DNA from: Aquabacter sp. L1I39
GTDB lineage: Bacteria > Pseudomonadota > Alphaproteobacteria > Rhizobiales > Xanthobacteraceae
Length of the DNA: 64,000 bases
NCBI RefSeq assembly: GCF_017742835.1
Contig: NZ_CP072392.1
Location: 645,388-709,387 of the forward strand
Direction: 5' to 3'
Position numbers and translations under genes: made by a program. The notes beneath the pieces are model-generated. The model was not told where the DNA came from. It did not search any database and worked only from the letters and a program-made list of their open reading frames with translations. Numbering within the stretch: the stretch's first letter is position 1; each line of letters starts with the position of its first letter. Below, piece by piece: positions 34,463-45,618 of the stretch.

Positions 34463-35011
34463 TCAGTGGCCGGGCAGCATGCGCCGCAGCACGTCGTCCT
34501 TCTGCACGAAATGGTGCCATAGCGCCGCCGCCGCATGGAGGCCGGCGAGGATGAGAAGGCTGTCGGCCATCAAGCCGTGGATGTCCTCCATCTGGTGCGC
34601 GAGGGTCTTGTCGGCGGTCAGCGGCGAAGCGATGTCAATGAGGCCGAACAAGGTGATGGCCTTGCCATCGGTGAAGGCGCTCAGCACGCCAAGGGCCGGC
34701 ACGGCGACCAGCAGCAGATAAAGCAGCCCGTGCACCGCATGGGAAGCGATGGACACCGGCCGCGACAGGGCCGGCGAGACGGGCGGCACGGTGCTGGTGA
34801 AGCGGGCGACGAAGCGCGCGGCCACCAGGAGGATCAACACGCAGCCGAAGGAGATGTGCAGCCACCAGGTGGTGGCACGCTCCGGCGTGCCGCGGGCGAA
34901 CAGGTCGACCACATAGGTGAGGCCATAGGTGGTCAGGACCACCAGGACCGTGAGCCAGTGGATGGCGCGCATGGGCATGGAATAGCGCGTGGCCTGGATG
35001 GAGCCGACCAT
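34463..35011 (-). CDS. Cytochrome b561 family membrane protein
   Basis: A 182-residue four-helix inner-membrane di-heme b-type cytochrome (YodB/CybB type) that can carry electrons from quinol to periplasmic acceptors, in E. coli superoxide. Candidate heme-ligand histidines are His18 (RAIHWLT), His52 (WWLHISFG), His145 (EDIHGLMA) and His159 (LAGLHAAAALWHH). The hydrophobic segments are at about 17-37, 50-70, 92-112 and 147-167. It is monocistronic. Confidence 0.93.
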   Translation of the reverse strand: MVGSIQATRYSMPMRAIHWLTVLVVLTTYGLTYVVDLFARGTPERATTWWLHISFGCVLILLVAARFVARFTSTVPPVSPALSRPVSIASHAVHGLLYLLLVAVPALGVLSAFTDGKAITLFGLIDIASPLTADKTLAHQMEDIHGLMADSLLILAGLHAAAALWHHFVQKDDVLRRMLPGH

Positions 35012-35219
35012 TTCAAGACATCTCCTGCGAAGCTATAGTTTTTATTCGTTCTAATCTAGCGGGAGATTGTCGCCATGCGGCATGACGCTGCGGGCGGGAA
35101 CGGACCGCCCGCCCCAGCTGCTAAGGTGTTCCACTGGCTCGTGAAAGCGGCGGAATGCGCCCCTTCTGTCTTGGCCCTTCCCGCTCACGCCACCCCATTT
35201 TCCGGCGCGCGCAGAGGCT

Positions 35220-35687
35220 TTACTCGTCCAAGGCCTCCGCCTCGATGCGCTCCATGTCCTCGTCCGACAGGCCGAAATGGTGGCCGATCTCATGCACGAG
35301 CACATGGGTGATGACGGCGCCGAGGCTGTCCTCGTGCTCGGCCCAATAATCGAGGATGGGCCGACGATAGAGGTGGATGAGGTTGGGCATGCGCCCGGTC
35401 TCGGTGACGGCGGCGTCCTGCGCCAGGCCGATGCCCTGGAACAGGCCGAGCAGGTCGAAGGGGGTCTCCGCTTCCATTTCGTCGAGCACGTCTTCGGTGG
35501 GGAAGTCGTCCACCTTGATGATGACCCCCGCGCACAGGCGCCGGAAGTCCTCCGGAAGGCGCGCGAAGGCCTCGTCCGCGATCACCTCGAAATCCGCCAG
35601 CGAGGGCGCCGCGCGCGGGCTCCAATCGAGCGCCGCCTGCACCTCGGCCTCCGTCAGTTCGATCGCGGCTTGATCGGCGTCAGACAT
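35220..35687 (-). CDS. Zincin-like metallopeptidase family protein
   Basis: A 155-residue protein of the minimal zincin family (PF06262). The zinc-binding motif is HEIGHHFGLSDED (residues 132-144), with His132 and His136 as ligands and Glu133 as catalytic base. The upstream part is acidic. Substrates for this family are unknown. It is divergent from the micropeptide gene at 35800, and the CtrA box at 35740 lies between them. Confidence 0.9.
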   Translation of the reverse strand: MSDADQAAIELTEAEVQAALDWSPRAAPSLADFEVIADEAFARLPEDFRRLCAGVIIKVDDFPTEDVLDEMEAETPFDLLGLFQGIGLAQDAAVTETGRMPNLIHLYRRPILDYWAEHEDSLGAVITHVLVHEIGHHFGLSDEDMERIEAEALDE

Positions 35688-35739
35688 GCGGCACCTTCCA
35701 ACAAGAGGCGATGATCAAGGTCCTGTGAGCACCGTGCAT

Positions 35740-35755
35740 TTAAGGAACCATTAAC
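35740..35755. promoter_or_regulatory. CtrA-type binding box TTAA-N7-TTAAC
   Basis: TTAA (35740-35743), seven bases GGAACCA, then TTAAC (35751-35755) matches exactly the full CtrA recognition consensus of alphaproteobacteria. It lies between divergent genes, 45 bp before the micropeptide ATG and 53 bp before the metallopeptidase ATG. No -10 element was clearly assignable. Confidence 0.68.
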
Positions 35756-35799
35756 CAAGGCGGCTCGTTACGCTTTCACTACATGTGAGGAGGCTGACC

Positions 35800-35919
35800 A
35801 TGCTGCGCAAGCTGGCGGTCACCGCGGGTCTGGTGACCATTCTGGGCGTTGCTGCTTATTTCGCGCCCCAAGAGCCGCGTGACATTCACGCGTCGATCGA
35901 AACAATCGCCATTCTGTGA
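35800..35919 (+). CDS. 39-residue membrane/exported micropeptide
   Basis: A short gene too small for most callers. It starts with ATG 35800 after a good ribosome-binding site (GAGGAGGCTGACC). The predicted peptide is MLRKLAVTAGLVTILGVAAY at the N-terminus (one hydrophobic helix, residues 5-21), followed by an acidic and hydrophobic tail (FAPQEPRDIHASIETIAIL). It could be a small membrane protein or a cleaved signal sequence. A CtrA box lies just upstream and a hairpin shortly downstream, so it appears to be an independent unit. No known family recognised. Confidence 0.62.
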   Translation: MLRKLAVTAGLVTILGVAAYFAPQEPRDIHASIETIAIL

Positions 35920-35947
35920 CGCCGCGCGCCTCAGGCGCCGACGGACG

Positions 35948-35977
35948 AGAAAACCCCTCCGGCGGACCGGAGGGGTT
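35948..35977 (-). terminator. Terminator of leuC, possibly bidirectional
   Basis: AACCCCTCCGG (35952-35962) pairs perfectly with CCGGAGGGGTT (35967-35977) around a 4-nt loop. On the minus strand the stem is followed by TTTTC, so it best serves leuC; it can also end the micropeptide transcript on the plus strand. Confidence 0.8.
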
Positions 35978-36017
35978 CCGAAGAGGCGCGCGCAGCACAA
36001 CCGCGCGCGACGCACGC

Positions 36018-37442
36018 TCAGCCGCGCGGCCACTCCCGCACGTCCACGAACCGGCCGGCAATGGCCGCCGCCGCCGCCATGGCGGGGGAGACGAGGTGCG
36101 TGCGGCCCTTGAAGCCCTGGCGGCCCTCGAAATTGCGGTTCGAGGTGGAGGCGCACCGCTCCTCGGGAGAGAGGCGGTCGGCGTTCATGGCTAGGCACAT
36201 GGAGCAGCCGGGCTCGCGCCAGTCGAAGCCGGCTTCCTTGAAGATCTTGTCGAGACCCTCTGCCTCGGCCTGCGCCTTCACGAGACCGGAGCCGGGAACC
36301 ACCATGGCGTTCACATTGGCGTTGACCTTGTGCCCGGCGATCACAGCCGCCGCCTGGCGCAGGTCCTCGATGCGGCCATTGGTGCACGAGCCGATGAACA
36401 CGCGGTCGAGCGCGATATCGGTGATTTTGGTGCCGGCGGTGAGGCCCATATAGGCGAGCGCCCGCTTCTTGGCGGCGCGCTTGGCCTCGTCCGCGATCTG
36501 GTCCGGATCGGGCACGAAGCCTTCCACGGAGATCACGTCCTCGGGGCTGGTGCCCCAGGAGACGATGGGCGGCAGCTTGGCGCCGTCGAGCCGCACCTCA
36601 GTGTCGAAATAGGCGCCCTCATCCGTGATAAGGGTGTCCCAATACCGCATGGCCGCATCCCAGTCGGCGCCCTTCGGCGCCTTGGGCCGGTCCTTGATAT
36701 AGGCATAAGCCTTCTCGTCGGGCGCCACCATGCCCGCGCGCGCACCGCCCTCGATGGACATGTTGCACACGGTCATGCGCCCTTCCATGGACAGGGCCTT
36801 GAACACGTCGCCGGCATATTCGATCACGTAGCCGGTGCCGCCGGCCGTGCCGATGGTGCCGATGATCGCCAGAACAACGTCCTTGGCGCCCACGCCTTCG
36901 GGGAGCACCCCGTCGACGGTGACGCGCATGTTCTTGGCCTTCTTCTGGATCAGCGTCTGGGTGGCGAGCACGTGCTCCACCTCCGATGTGCCGATGCCGT
37001 GCGCCAGCGCGCCGAAGGCGCCATGGGTGGAGGTGTGGCTGTCGCCGCACACAATGGTGGTGCCGGGCAGCGTGAAGCCCTGCTCGGGACCGACCACATG
37101 CACGATGCCCTGGCGGCGGTCGAAGCCGTCATAATATTCGATGCCGAAATCGCGGGCATTCTCGGCCAAAGCCGCGATCTGCGCCACGCTCTCCTCGTCC
37201 GGGTTCGGCAAGGTGCGGTCGGTGGTGGGAACGTTATGGTCCACCACGGCCAGCGTCTTTGACGGCGCGCGCACCGTGCGGCCGGTCATGCGCAGCCCCT
37301 CGAAGGCCTGCGGGCTCGTCACCTCATGCACGAGGTGGCGATCAATATAGAGCAGGCAGGTGCCGTCTTCCTGGCGTTCGACCACATGGTCGTCGAAGAT
37401 CTTGTCGTAGAGGGTGCGCGGGGCGCTGCTGGGGGCGTTCAT
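36018..37442 (-). CDS. leuC: 3-isopropylmalate dehydratase large subunit LeuC
   Basis: LeuC is the iron-sulfur catalytic subunit of isopropylmalate isomerase. The 474-residue protein shows the family motifs [27 protein letters not shown], and the three cluster cysteines in [12 protein letters not shown] and [10 protein letters not shown]. The N-terminus ([13 protein letters not shown]) is standard. Partner leuD lies about 5 kb away, downstream on the same strand. A strong terminator follows. Confidence 0.97.
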   Translation of the reverse strand: MNAPSSAPRTLYDKIFDDHVVERQEDGTCLLYIDRHLVHEVTSPQAFEGLRMTGRTVRAPSKTLAVVDHNVPTTDRTLPNPDEESVAQIAALAENARDFGIEYYDGFDRRQGIVHVVGPEQGFTLPGTTIVCGDSHTSTHGAFGALAHGIGTSEVEHVLATQTLIQKKAKNMRVTVDGVLPEGVGAKDVVLAIIGTIGTAGGTGYVIEYAGDVFKALSMEGRMTVCNMSIEGGARAGMVAPDEKAYAYIKDRPKAPKGADWDAAMRYWDTLITDEGAYFDTEVRLDGAKLPPIVSWGTSPEDVISVEGFVPDPDQIADEAKRAAKKRALAYMGLTAGTKITDIALDRVFIGSCTNGRIEDLRQAAAVIAGHKVNANVNAMVVPGSGLVKAQAEAEGLDKIFKEAGFDWREPGCSMCLAMNADRLSPEERCASTSNRNFEGRQGFKGRTHLVSPAMAAAAAIAGRFVDVREWPRG

Positions 37443-37776
37443 GGCTTTTTGTGTCCTGAGGAACGGGACCCGCCTGCGCGAAGGGGCAGCGGGCGACGTC
37501 GGTGACGAGAAAAGGCGGCTTGGACGGGGGGCTCAGCGCTAAAGGGCGGCGAGCGCAGCCGTCGTGAAGCGGCCGAAAAAGCGTCCCGGCAATCGGACAT
37601 GATCGGGCACCGCCGCGAATTCCATGGTGGTGCGCGCGAACGACCCGGCGGCGCAATACGCCTCCAGGGAGCGGCACGGACCATTTTCGCGGATCCTGAT
37701 CATGGGCGCTTTTTAGCAGTTCCAGTCACGCCCCACAATGCGGCCGCGCACGGACGTGATGGGGTCTGACGGCTGC
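37443..37776. other. 334-bp region upstream of leuC
   Basis: It separates the MFS transporter stop from the leuC start and should contain the leuC promoter. No leader peptide with runs of Leu codons or attenuator hairpin was seen, and no convincing gene. Confidence 0.4.
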
Positions 37777-39033
37777 TCACGCCCCGCCCGACGCGGGCGC
37801 CGCAGGGGCAACGCCGCCCTCGGCCCGGCGCACGGCGGGCATGCAGGCCAGCCAGAACACCACCGCACCGCTGGCGACGCCGGCCAGCGTACAGAAGGCC
37901 GCGCCATAGCCGAATTCCACCGCGATGAAGCCCGCGAGCGAGGGGCTGAGCGCCGCGCCAACCCCTTGCATGGTCATGACCGCACCGAGGCCCGCATTCA
38001 CATGGCCGGTGCCACGCAGGATGCGGGCGACAATGCCCGGTGTCGCCACGCCCATGAGGCCCGCGCCCACGCCGTCGAGGATCTGCACGGGCAGAAGGGC
38101 GGGCAGCGCCGGCCACAGGCCAGCCACCAGCCCGCGCACCGGCAAGGCGAGCAGCGCGATGAGGAAGACGATCTCATAGCCCCGGCTGTGCGCGAGCCGC
38201 GCGGCAAGGAGCGCCATGGGGATCATGGTCAATTGCGCCACCACCACGGTGGCCGCCGTGTAGGCCGCCGGGTCTGCGCTGCCGCGCGCCGCCACCGCCT
38301 GCCCCAGCAAGGGTAGCATGGCCGCATTGGCGAGGTGAAACAGCAGCAAGGTGAGCCCCACCGCCACCAGGGGCCGGGATTTCAGCAGCAGGCGGAAGCT
38401 GGGCTCCGGCACGCCATGGGCCTGCGCACCCTTTTCAAGGCCCCGTGCCACGTCATTGTCGATGAGGGCCGGATCGATGCGTGACAGCGCCAGCAGGGAA
38501 CCCGCCGCCATGGCGATCATCAGCCAAAACACCGCCTCCACCCCATAGGCATAGCCGAGCCAGCCGGCGAGGAAGGCGGCCACCATGTTGCCCCCATGGT
38601 TGAAGGCCTCGTTGCGGCCGAGCTGCGCCGGCAATCCATCCTGGCCGACGAGCCCCAGGGTGAGCGCGGCGATGGCCGGACCGATGGCGGCGCCCGCAAG
38701 GCCGGTGAGGATCTGGGAGGCCACCACCATGGGACCGTGGGGCACATAGAGCAAAGCCAGCGAGGCGAGGATCACCACCACCGCGCACGCGGCGATGAGC
38801 GCGCGCTTCATGGCCGTGGCATCCGCCAGCGCGCCAAGCGGCGCCGCCGCCAGCATGCCGGCAAGGCCGCCGGCGGTCATCACATAGCCGATCTGGTCCG
38901 GTGCCCAGCCCTGGCCGATGAGGAAGATGCCGAGAAAGGGCCCCAGCCCGTCGCGCACGTCGGCGAGAAAGAAATTGAGCCCGCCCAGCGCCCGCGCCGA
39001 TGCGCGCTGCGCCGCCCCCATTTGGTCGCTCAT
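37777..39033 (-). CDS. MFS transporter
   Basis: A 418-residue major facilitator with 12 predicted helices. The N-terminal half has GLGPFLGIFL and an MFS loop A-like motif (GALADATAMKR) between helices 2 and 3. The second half has the matching LDGVGAGLMGVATPGIVARIL segment. The overall pattern resembles putative drug or metabolite exporters; the substrate is not recognisable. It is monocistronic. Confidence 0.88.
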   Translation of the reverse strand: MSDQMGAAQRASARALGGLNFFLADVRDGLGPFLGIFLIGQGWAPDQIGYVMTAGGLAGMLAAAPLGALADATAMKRALIAACAVVVILASLALLYVPHGPMVVASQILTGLAGAAIGPAIAALTLGLVGQDGLPAQLGRNEAFNHGGNMVAAFLAGWLGYAYGVEAVFWLMIAMAAGSLLALSRIDPALIDNDVARGLEKGAQAHGVPEPSFRLLLKSRPLVAVGLTLLLFHLANAAMLPLLGQAVAARGSADPAAYTAATVVVAQLTMIPMALLAARLAHSRGYEIVFLIALLALPVRGLVAGLWPALPALLPVQILDGVGAGLMGVATPGIVARILRGTGHVNAGLGAVMTMQGVGAALSPSLAGFIAVEFGYGAAFCTLAGVASGAVVFWLACMPAVRRAEGGVAPAAPASGGA

Positions 39034-39058
39034 GATGTCTGGCCCCCGCCGGCCCGTC

Positions 39059-39083
39059 TCCGGCCGCGTGTCTCGCGGCCGGA
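39059..39083. terminator. GC-rich hairpin between two minus-strand genes
   Basis: TCCGGCCGCG (39059-39068) pairs perfectly with CGCGGCCGGA (39074-39083), loop of 5. It lies downstream of the hypothetical gene ending at 39177 and upstream of the MFS start; no T tract in either direction. Confidence 0.4.
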
Positions 39084-39176
39084 ACGGCTGACCCGATCAG
39101 ACCCGATTGGCGGACAAACGCCAAGCTTTGGTTTCGGTTCCACGCCAAAGGCTTAGGTCACGTTTGGGAAGCAGGA

Positions 39177-39950
39177 TCACGGATGGGCGAGGCCTGCCGC
39201 CCACGCGCCCACCCCGGCATCCGCCTCAATCACAGGGTCATTCAAGGTCCAGCGGGGAATGGTGCGCATGTGCGCGAGCTCGGCAAACAGGGACGTGAAG
39301 CCGCCATCCGGGGAAATGTCCCGCAGCACGGCGTCCAACTCCTGGCCGAAGCCCTTAAAGCCCTCGGCTGCCACCTCGCTGAGGTGGACCTGGTTCCATG
39401 TGGTCCCAAGCGCCGGGTCCTGAAAGAGAACCGCGGTCGTCTCCAGCGTCCGGAAGGTGCCGAGCGTACCGAGCGCCACCAGCCGCGCGGCGCCGGGGCC
39501 GATATAGCGCCGCATGATGTCCCGGTAGGCGGCGAGGAAGGCGACGTCCACGTCCAGATATTCGATGGAGGGCTTGCGGTGCGGCCGGCCGGCCGATCCC
39601 GCCCAGCCCTTGGGGAAATGGAAGGCGCCGGGTGTCGTCGCCAGAAGCTCGGCCCGCAGCAGCCGCACGCCGGGCGGGGGCGGGTCCAGAACCAGCCGGG
39701 CGATGGCCTCGGCCGGGACCAAGTCGCGGAAATAGATGAACTCCGCATGGCTCCAGACGGGCGCGTCCGACTGGCTCTTGAAGATGGAATGATGGCGATA
39801 GAGCGAGCGGCCGAGGCAGGTGGGGCCGAGATCTCCCCATTCGCCCGCCTCCCGCTCCAAGGCGTGCTGGCCTTCGGTGGAGGGGGCATCCAGCGTGCGC
39901 GCCAGCACCACCAGGCGCTGCTCCTGTTCGATGGAAACAAGGTCCGTCAT
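39177..39950 (-). CDS. Conserved-looking hypothetical protein
   Basis: A 257-residue soluble protein starting MTDLVSIEQEQRLVVLART. I prefer ATG 39950 to an in-frame start 7 codons upstream. It is rich in aromatic and charged residues (YRHHSIFKSQSDAPVWSHAE), with no signal peptide, membrane helix or known catalytic motif. The codon use is fully chromosomal. It ends before a GC-rich hairpin and follows the pckA gene on the same strand after a terminator. No family recognised. Confidence 0.65.
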   Translation of the reverse strand: MTDLVSIEQEQRLVVLARTLDAPSTEGQHALEREAGEWGDLGPTCLGRSLYRHHSIFKSQSDAPVWSHAEFIYFRDLVPAEAIARLVLDPPPPGVRLLRAELLATTPGAFHFPKGWAGSAGRPHRKPSIEYLDVDVAFLAAYRDIMRRYIGPGAARLVALGTLGTFRTLETTAVLFQDPALGTTWNQVHLSEVAAEGFKGFGQELDAVLRDISPDGGFTSLFAELAHMRTIPRWTLNDPVIEADAGVGAWAAGLAHP

Positions 39951-39970
39951 GCGATGCCCCCGCAGCCTCA

Positions 39971-40006
39971 AGAAAAGCGAAGGCCGGCGGGAGTGCCCCG
40001 CCGGCC
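39971..40006 (-). terminator. Intrinsic terminator of pckA
   Basis: GGCCGGCGGG (39982-39991) pairs perfectly with CCCGCCGGCC (39997-40006), loop of 5. On the minus strand it is followed by TTCGCTTTTCT, an interrupted T tract, 39 bp after the pckA stop. Confidence 0.82.
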
Positions 40007-40044
40007 CTGTTCAGACACACGATTGAGGGCCGTAGCCCTCGCTT

Positions 40045-41658
<1,614 letters not shown>

Positions 41659-41906
41659 GGAGTATCTCCTCTTTCCACCAACATGATGTGGGGCCTCTCG
41701 CGCCCCTCAGGGGCGGCCGGTCAGGCGGGCGGAGGTTAGTGCCCCGTGACCTTTCTGTGAACAGCCCCGGCGAACCCTCGAAACGATTAAAATGGGCGTG
41801 AACTGCACTTTCACGGTGCTTGCCGGAGGCCGCACCTTGTCTTTGCATTGCACAATTTTCTCAGGTGCAACGCGGAAGACAGGATGCCGCAGCCGGCGGC
41901 TGGCGG

Positions 41907-42788
41907 TCACGGCGCCCTGTTGGCCCAGAAGCCGGCAAGCATGGACCCGTCCTTGGGGCCGAGTCCGTTTTCGGCCGCGGCGTCATAGGCGCCCAGCGCG
42001 GCGCGGGTGACGGGGAGGTCCTTGTTGAGCGCCCTCGCCTCTTCCAGCATGGTGCGCAGGTCCTTGCGGATGCCGTCCACGGAGAAGTTAGCGGGCCCCG
42101 TATCCTGCCCGGCCAGCGCGGCGGCGATGGGCTCGGGGCGGGCTTTCAGGACGTTCACGCCGCCCGACGTGTCGGCGAGGAAATCCACCAGCCAGCGGGG
42201 GTCGAGGCCCACATTGCGGCACAAGCTATAGGCCTCGCTCAGCGATTGGTAATAGACCAGCAGCGGCAGATTGATGGTGAGCTTCAGCGCAGCGCCGGCC
42301 CCCACCGGCCCCACATGCTCCACCCGCCGGCACATCTGGTCGAGCAGCGGGCGCGCCCGCTCCACGTCGGCCGCCTCCCCGCCCACAAGGCCCAAGAGCT
42401 TGCCCGTGCGCGCCGGGCCAGTGGTGCCCCCCACGGGGCATTCCACGAACACGCCCCCCGCCGCGCGGACCTTTTCCGACAGCGCGATGATCTCGCGGGT
42501 CAGCACGGTGCTCAGGTCGATGAAGAGTTGGTCCGTGGCGGGCACGGACAGCAACCCGTTCTCCCCCAGATAAACCGCCTCCAGCGCCGGGCCGTCCAGC
42601 AAGGAGGTGAGGACCGCATCCGCGCCCACGAGGCCGGCGGGCGTGTCCGCCACCTTGGCGCCGGCGCCGACCACGGGCGCCAGTTTATCGGGGCTGCGGT
42701 TCCAGACGGTGACCTCATGGCCGAGCTCCAGGAGCCGCAGCGCCATGGCACTGCCCATGCGTCCCATGCCCGCAATGCCGATCTTCAT
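41907..42788 (-). CDS. NAD(P)-dependent oxidoreductase (3-hydroxyisobutyrate dehydrogenase family)
   Basis: A 293-residue beta-hydroxyacid dehydrogenase. Rossmann motif GMGRMGSAMA at residues 7-16, substrate-binding CPVGGTTGPARTGKL near 117, and the catalytic Lys in GAALKLTINLPL near residue 168. The product could be tartronate semialdehyde, 3-hydroxyisobutyrate or a related substrate; sequence alone does not decide. It stands just downstream of the molybdenum hydroxylase genes on the same strand, separated by 119 bp. Confidence 0.9.
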   Translation of the reverse strand: MKIGIAGMGRMGSAMALRLLELGHEVTVWNRSPDKLAPVVGAGAKVADTPAGLVGADAVLTSLLDGPALEAVYLGENGLLSVPATDQLFIDLSTVLTREIIALSEKVRAAGGVFVECPVGGTTGPARTGKLLGLVGGEAADVERARPLLDQMCRRVEHVGPVGAGAALKLTINLPLLVYYQSLSEAYSLCRNVGLDPRWLVDFLADTSGGVNVLKARPEPIAAALAGQDTGPANFSVDGIRKDLRTMLEEARALNKDLPVTRAALGAYDAAAENGLGPKDGSMLAGFWANRAP

Positions 42789-42907
42789 GTGCGTCCTCCG
42801 TTCGGCGCCTTCAGGGGTGCCGCATTATTCATTGCGTATTTATCATCTGATCACTTGAGCCGGGAGAGGGAAAGCGAAAAATCGCGCGCGTCCTCCCCCG
42901 CACCGGA

Positions 42908-45022
42908 TCACGCCTCCAGAAGCGCGGCCATGATGCGCTCGCGCGTCAGTGGCAGATGGCGCAGGCGCGCGCCGAGCGCGGCGGCCACCCCATTGGCCAC
43001 CGCGGCGGCGGTGGGCCCCTGCGACACCTCGCCGATCCCCAGCGGGGGATGGGCGGGATCGCCGATGAGCTGGGTCTCGATGCGCGGCACCTCGGAGAAG
43101 CGCAGGATGGGATAGGTCTCCCAGGTGCTGGAAGAGACAGCCCCCTCGGAAAAGCGCACCTGCTCCTTCAGCGTCCAGGACAAGGCCTGGATGACGCCGC
43201 CCTCGATCTGGTTGCGGGCGCCGTCGGGATTGACGATGAGCCCACCATCCACCGCGCACCACACGCGCGAGACGCGGACCTCCTCTTCCACCGAAAGCTC
43301 CACCGCCAGGGCCAGATAGGCGGCGGAATTCTTGTAGCGGCTGAAGGCGAAGCCCCGCGCGATGCCATCGGGGGGCGACATGTCCCAATGGCACATGCGG
43401 GCGGCTTCTTCGATCACCGCGCGAGCGCGCGGGTCGGACATGAGGGAGAGGCGATAGGCCACCGGGTCCAGGCCGGCCGCCTCCGCCGCCTCGTCCAGGA
43501 AGGATTCCAGCGCGAACACATTGGCGAAGGCCCCCAGACCGCGCATGGAGGAGGTGCGCACCGGCGCGTCGGTGATGAAATGGTGCACCATCTTCTGGTG
43601 CGGCAGGTCATAGAGCAGGAAGGCGTTGCGCGAGGCGCCTCCCCCGGCCGCATCCGGCAGGTCCATGGGGGCGGGATCGTCGGGCGGCGTCGCCAGGGAC
43701 AAGGGGGTCAGAAGGTTGACGGCGCCGTTCATGCCGGGCCGCCCGCCATGGCTGGGGCTGAAGACGTCGATATTCCAGTCCACCGGCCGGCCGGACGCAT
43801 CAAGGCCGGCGGCGAGCTTCACCACCATGGCGGCCCCGAAGGGCGCGACGCCCAGCTCGTCCTCCCGCGTCCACAGCACCCGCACCGTGCGCCCCGGCCG
43901 CGCCAGCGCCACGAAGGCGGCATCGAAGGCGGCATCATCGGCCCCGTTATGGCCGTAGCAGCCGGCGCCCTGGTGGTGGATCACATGGACCAGCGCCGGA
44001 TCGAGCCCGAGCGCCCGGGCGATGGACCCGCGCAAGGCAAAGACGCCCTGGGCATGGGTCCAAACCGTCAGCCGGCCCTCCTCGAATTTCGCAAGTCCGC
44101 AGGAGGGGGCGATGGAGCCGTGGGCGATATAAGGCTTGGAATAGGTCGCCTCCAGCCGCCGCACGACGGGCGCGCCGGAGGGAGCGCCGCGCTCCACCAC
44201 CCGGGGCGGGGCGGTGGGCCGATCCAGCAGGGTGACGGCTTCCGCGTCGGTTTCCTTCAGCTCCACCCCGCCGGACCAGCGGGCGCGGTCCCTGAGGCGG
44301 GTGAAGGCCGCCTGGACTTCCGCTTCATCCTCCCCGATCACCGCGACCACATCGCCCGAGCGGTGGAAGGTCACGGCGCCAAGGCGCGCTGCGCCGGCCT
44401 CGTCCACCGCCTCCAAGCGCGCGCCCCGTCGGGGACGATGGAGGACACGGGCGTGGAGAAGGTCCGGCGGCGCCAGATCCTGGATGAAGGGCGCGCCGCC
44501 GAGCTTTGCGGGCAAATCGGTGCGCGGCAGGTCCTGGCCCACAAGGCGGAGCTGTCCCGGCGCCTTCACCGGCGCGGCGCCGGTGGCAGCCTGGGACAGG
44601 TCCAGCGCCGGGGCGAGGCGCCAATAATCTAGCCCGGATGGGACCCCCTCCTTAAGGATGGCGCCATCCGCAACGGCGAGGCGCGACACGTCGCATTGAA
44701 GCTGCCGCGCCGCTTGCTCCAGCATCAGGGCGCGCAGTTCGGCCGTGACGAGGCGCAGCGCCGCCCCGCCCACCTGGATGGAGAGGCTGCCGGCGGTGAA
44801 GCCTTCATTGGGCGTGGACGCGGTGTCGCCGGAGGTCAGGTCGATGCGCTCGGGAGCCACATCCAGTTCCTCGGCGGCGATCTGGAGCAGCGCGGTCAGC
44901 ACCCCCTGCCCCAGTTCCACCTTGCCGGTGCGCACGCTCACCCGGCCAGGCGCGGGAAAGGCCACCCACTGGTCGAGGCGGGGATTGTCCTGGAGGCTCA
45001 AGGGCAAGGCATTGGGGATCAT
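42908..45022 (-). CDS. Molybdenum hydroxylase large subunit (aldehyde/isoquinoline oxidoreductase type)
   Basis: The 704-residue protein is the molybdopterin-binding subunit of a xanthine-oxidase-family enzyme, closest in layout to isoquinoline 1-oxidoreductase beta (IorB). Motifs: GKVELGQGVLTALLQIAAEEL near residue 33, GAGCYGHNGADDAA, and the active-site Glu in LGIGEVSQGPTAAAVANG near the C-terminus. The start is ATG 45022, which overlaps the 2Fe-2S subunit stop by 4 bp; the frame extends 25 codons upstream without signal-like sequence. IorB-type proteins often have a Tat signal; none is visible here, so it may be cytoplasmic. No FAD-binding (CoxM) subunit is adjacent, as expected for this two-subunit class. 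Confidence 0.9.
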   Translation of the reverse strand: MIPNALPLSLQDNPRLDQWVAFPAPGRVSVRTGKVELGQGVLTALLQIAAEELDVAPERIDLTSGDTASTPNEGFTAGSLSIQVGGAALRLVTAELRALMLEQAARQLQCDVSRLAVADGAILKEGVPSGLDYWRLAPALDLSQAATGAAPVKAPGQLRLVGQDLPRTDLPAKLGGAPFIQDLAPPDLLHARVLHRPRRGARLEAVDEAGAARLGAVTFHRSGDVVAVIGEDEAEVQAAFTRLRDRARWSGGVELKETDAEAVTLLDRPTAPPRVVERGAPSGAPVVRRLEATYSKPYIAHGSIAPSCGLAKFEEGRLTVWTHAQGVFALRGSIARALGLDPALVHVIHHQGAGCYGHNGADDAAFDAAFVALARPGRTVRVLWTREDELGVAPFGAAMVVKLAAGLDASGRPVDWNIDVFSPSHGGRPGMNGAVNLLTPLSLATPPDDPAPMDLPDAAGGGASRNAFLLYDLPHQKMVHHFITDAPVRTSSMRGLGAFANVFALESFLDEAAEAAGLDPVAYRLSLMSDPRARAVIEEAARMCHWDMSPPDGIARGFAFSRYKNSAAYLALAVELSVEEEVRVSRVWCAVDGGLIVNPDGARNQIEGGVIQALSWTLKEQVRFSEGAVSSSTWETYPILRFSEVPRIETQLIGDPAHPPLGIGEVSQGPTAAAVANGVAAALGARLRHLPLTRERIMAALLEA

Positions 45023-45483
45023 GCCGCCGCTCCCCGCAGACGCGCGGCCGCCAGCGCCACCGCGCCGATGATGCGCTCGTGCGCGCCGCAGCGGCACAGA
45101 TGGGGATCAAGCGCGGCGACGATCTCCTCGCGCGCCGGATCGGCGGTGCGGTCCAACAGACCCTTGGCGGACATGAGGATGCCCGAGAGGCAATAGCCGC
45201 ACTGGCCGGCCTGAAGCTCCAGGAAAGCCTCGCGCAGGGGATGGGAGACAAGCGCCTCGGCGGTCTCCACCTCCCGTCCCACGGCCTCGGCGGCGGGGAA
45301 GGTGCAGGAAAAGGTGGGCTTGCCGTCCAACAGCACCATGCAGGCGCCACACTGCTCCTGCCCGCAGCCATAGCGCGTCGCCTTCAGGTCCAGGAGATTG
45401 CGCAGCACATGGATCAGCGGCGCGCCCGCATCCGCCCGCGCGGTTCGGTCCTCGCCGTTCACGCGCAGCGCGATCTCATCCAC
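45019..45483 (-). CDS. Molybdenum hydroxylase 2Fe-2S subunit
   Basis: The small iron-sulfur subunit passes electrons from the molybdenum site. The first plant-type 2Fe-2S cluster is in YGCGQEQCGACMVLL ... FSC, the second in GQCGYCLSGILM ... HLCRCGAHERI. I start at GTG 45483 because GAGGA lies 9 bases upstream; an earlier GTG at 45492 touches that Shine-Dalgarno and would add three residues. It overlaps the large subunit gene (ATGA). Length about 154 residues is typical. Confidence 0.94.
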   Translation of the reverse strand: MDEIALRVNGEDRTARADAGAPLIHVLRNLLDLKATRYGCGQEQCGACMVLLDGKPTFSCTFPAAEAVGREVETAEALVSHPLREAFLELQAGQCGYCLSGILMSAKGLLDRTADPAREEIVAALDPHLCRCGAHERIIGAVALAAARLRGAAA

Positions 45484-45618
45484 CTTTGGCACTCCTCAAA
45501 GGTCTGGAGTTGGGAAACGGGGCGCATGAGCGGGCCATGGCGCATCCGCCGCGGCTCCGACGCGCCCGCGCCGTCTTCTTGTATGATCGCCCGATCAGGG
45601 ATGGCCCGCCACCACCTC

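Noticed and set aside
37439..37684. An 81-codon minus-strand frame before leuC as a leader peptide
   Set aside because: No run of Leu codons, no attenuator hairpins, Arg/Pro-rich product.
43000..44632. Large plus-strand open frames opposite the molybdenum hydroxylase
   Set aside because: Antisense shadows, with no protein-like composition; the minus-strand gene has full family motifs.
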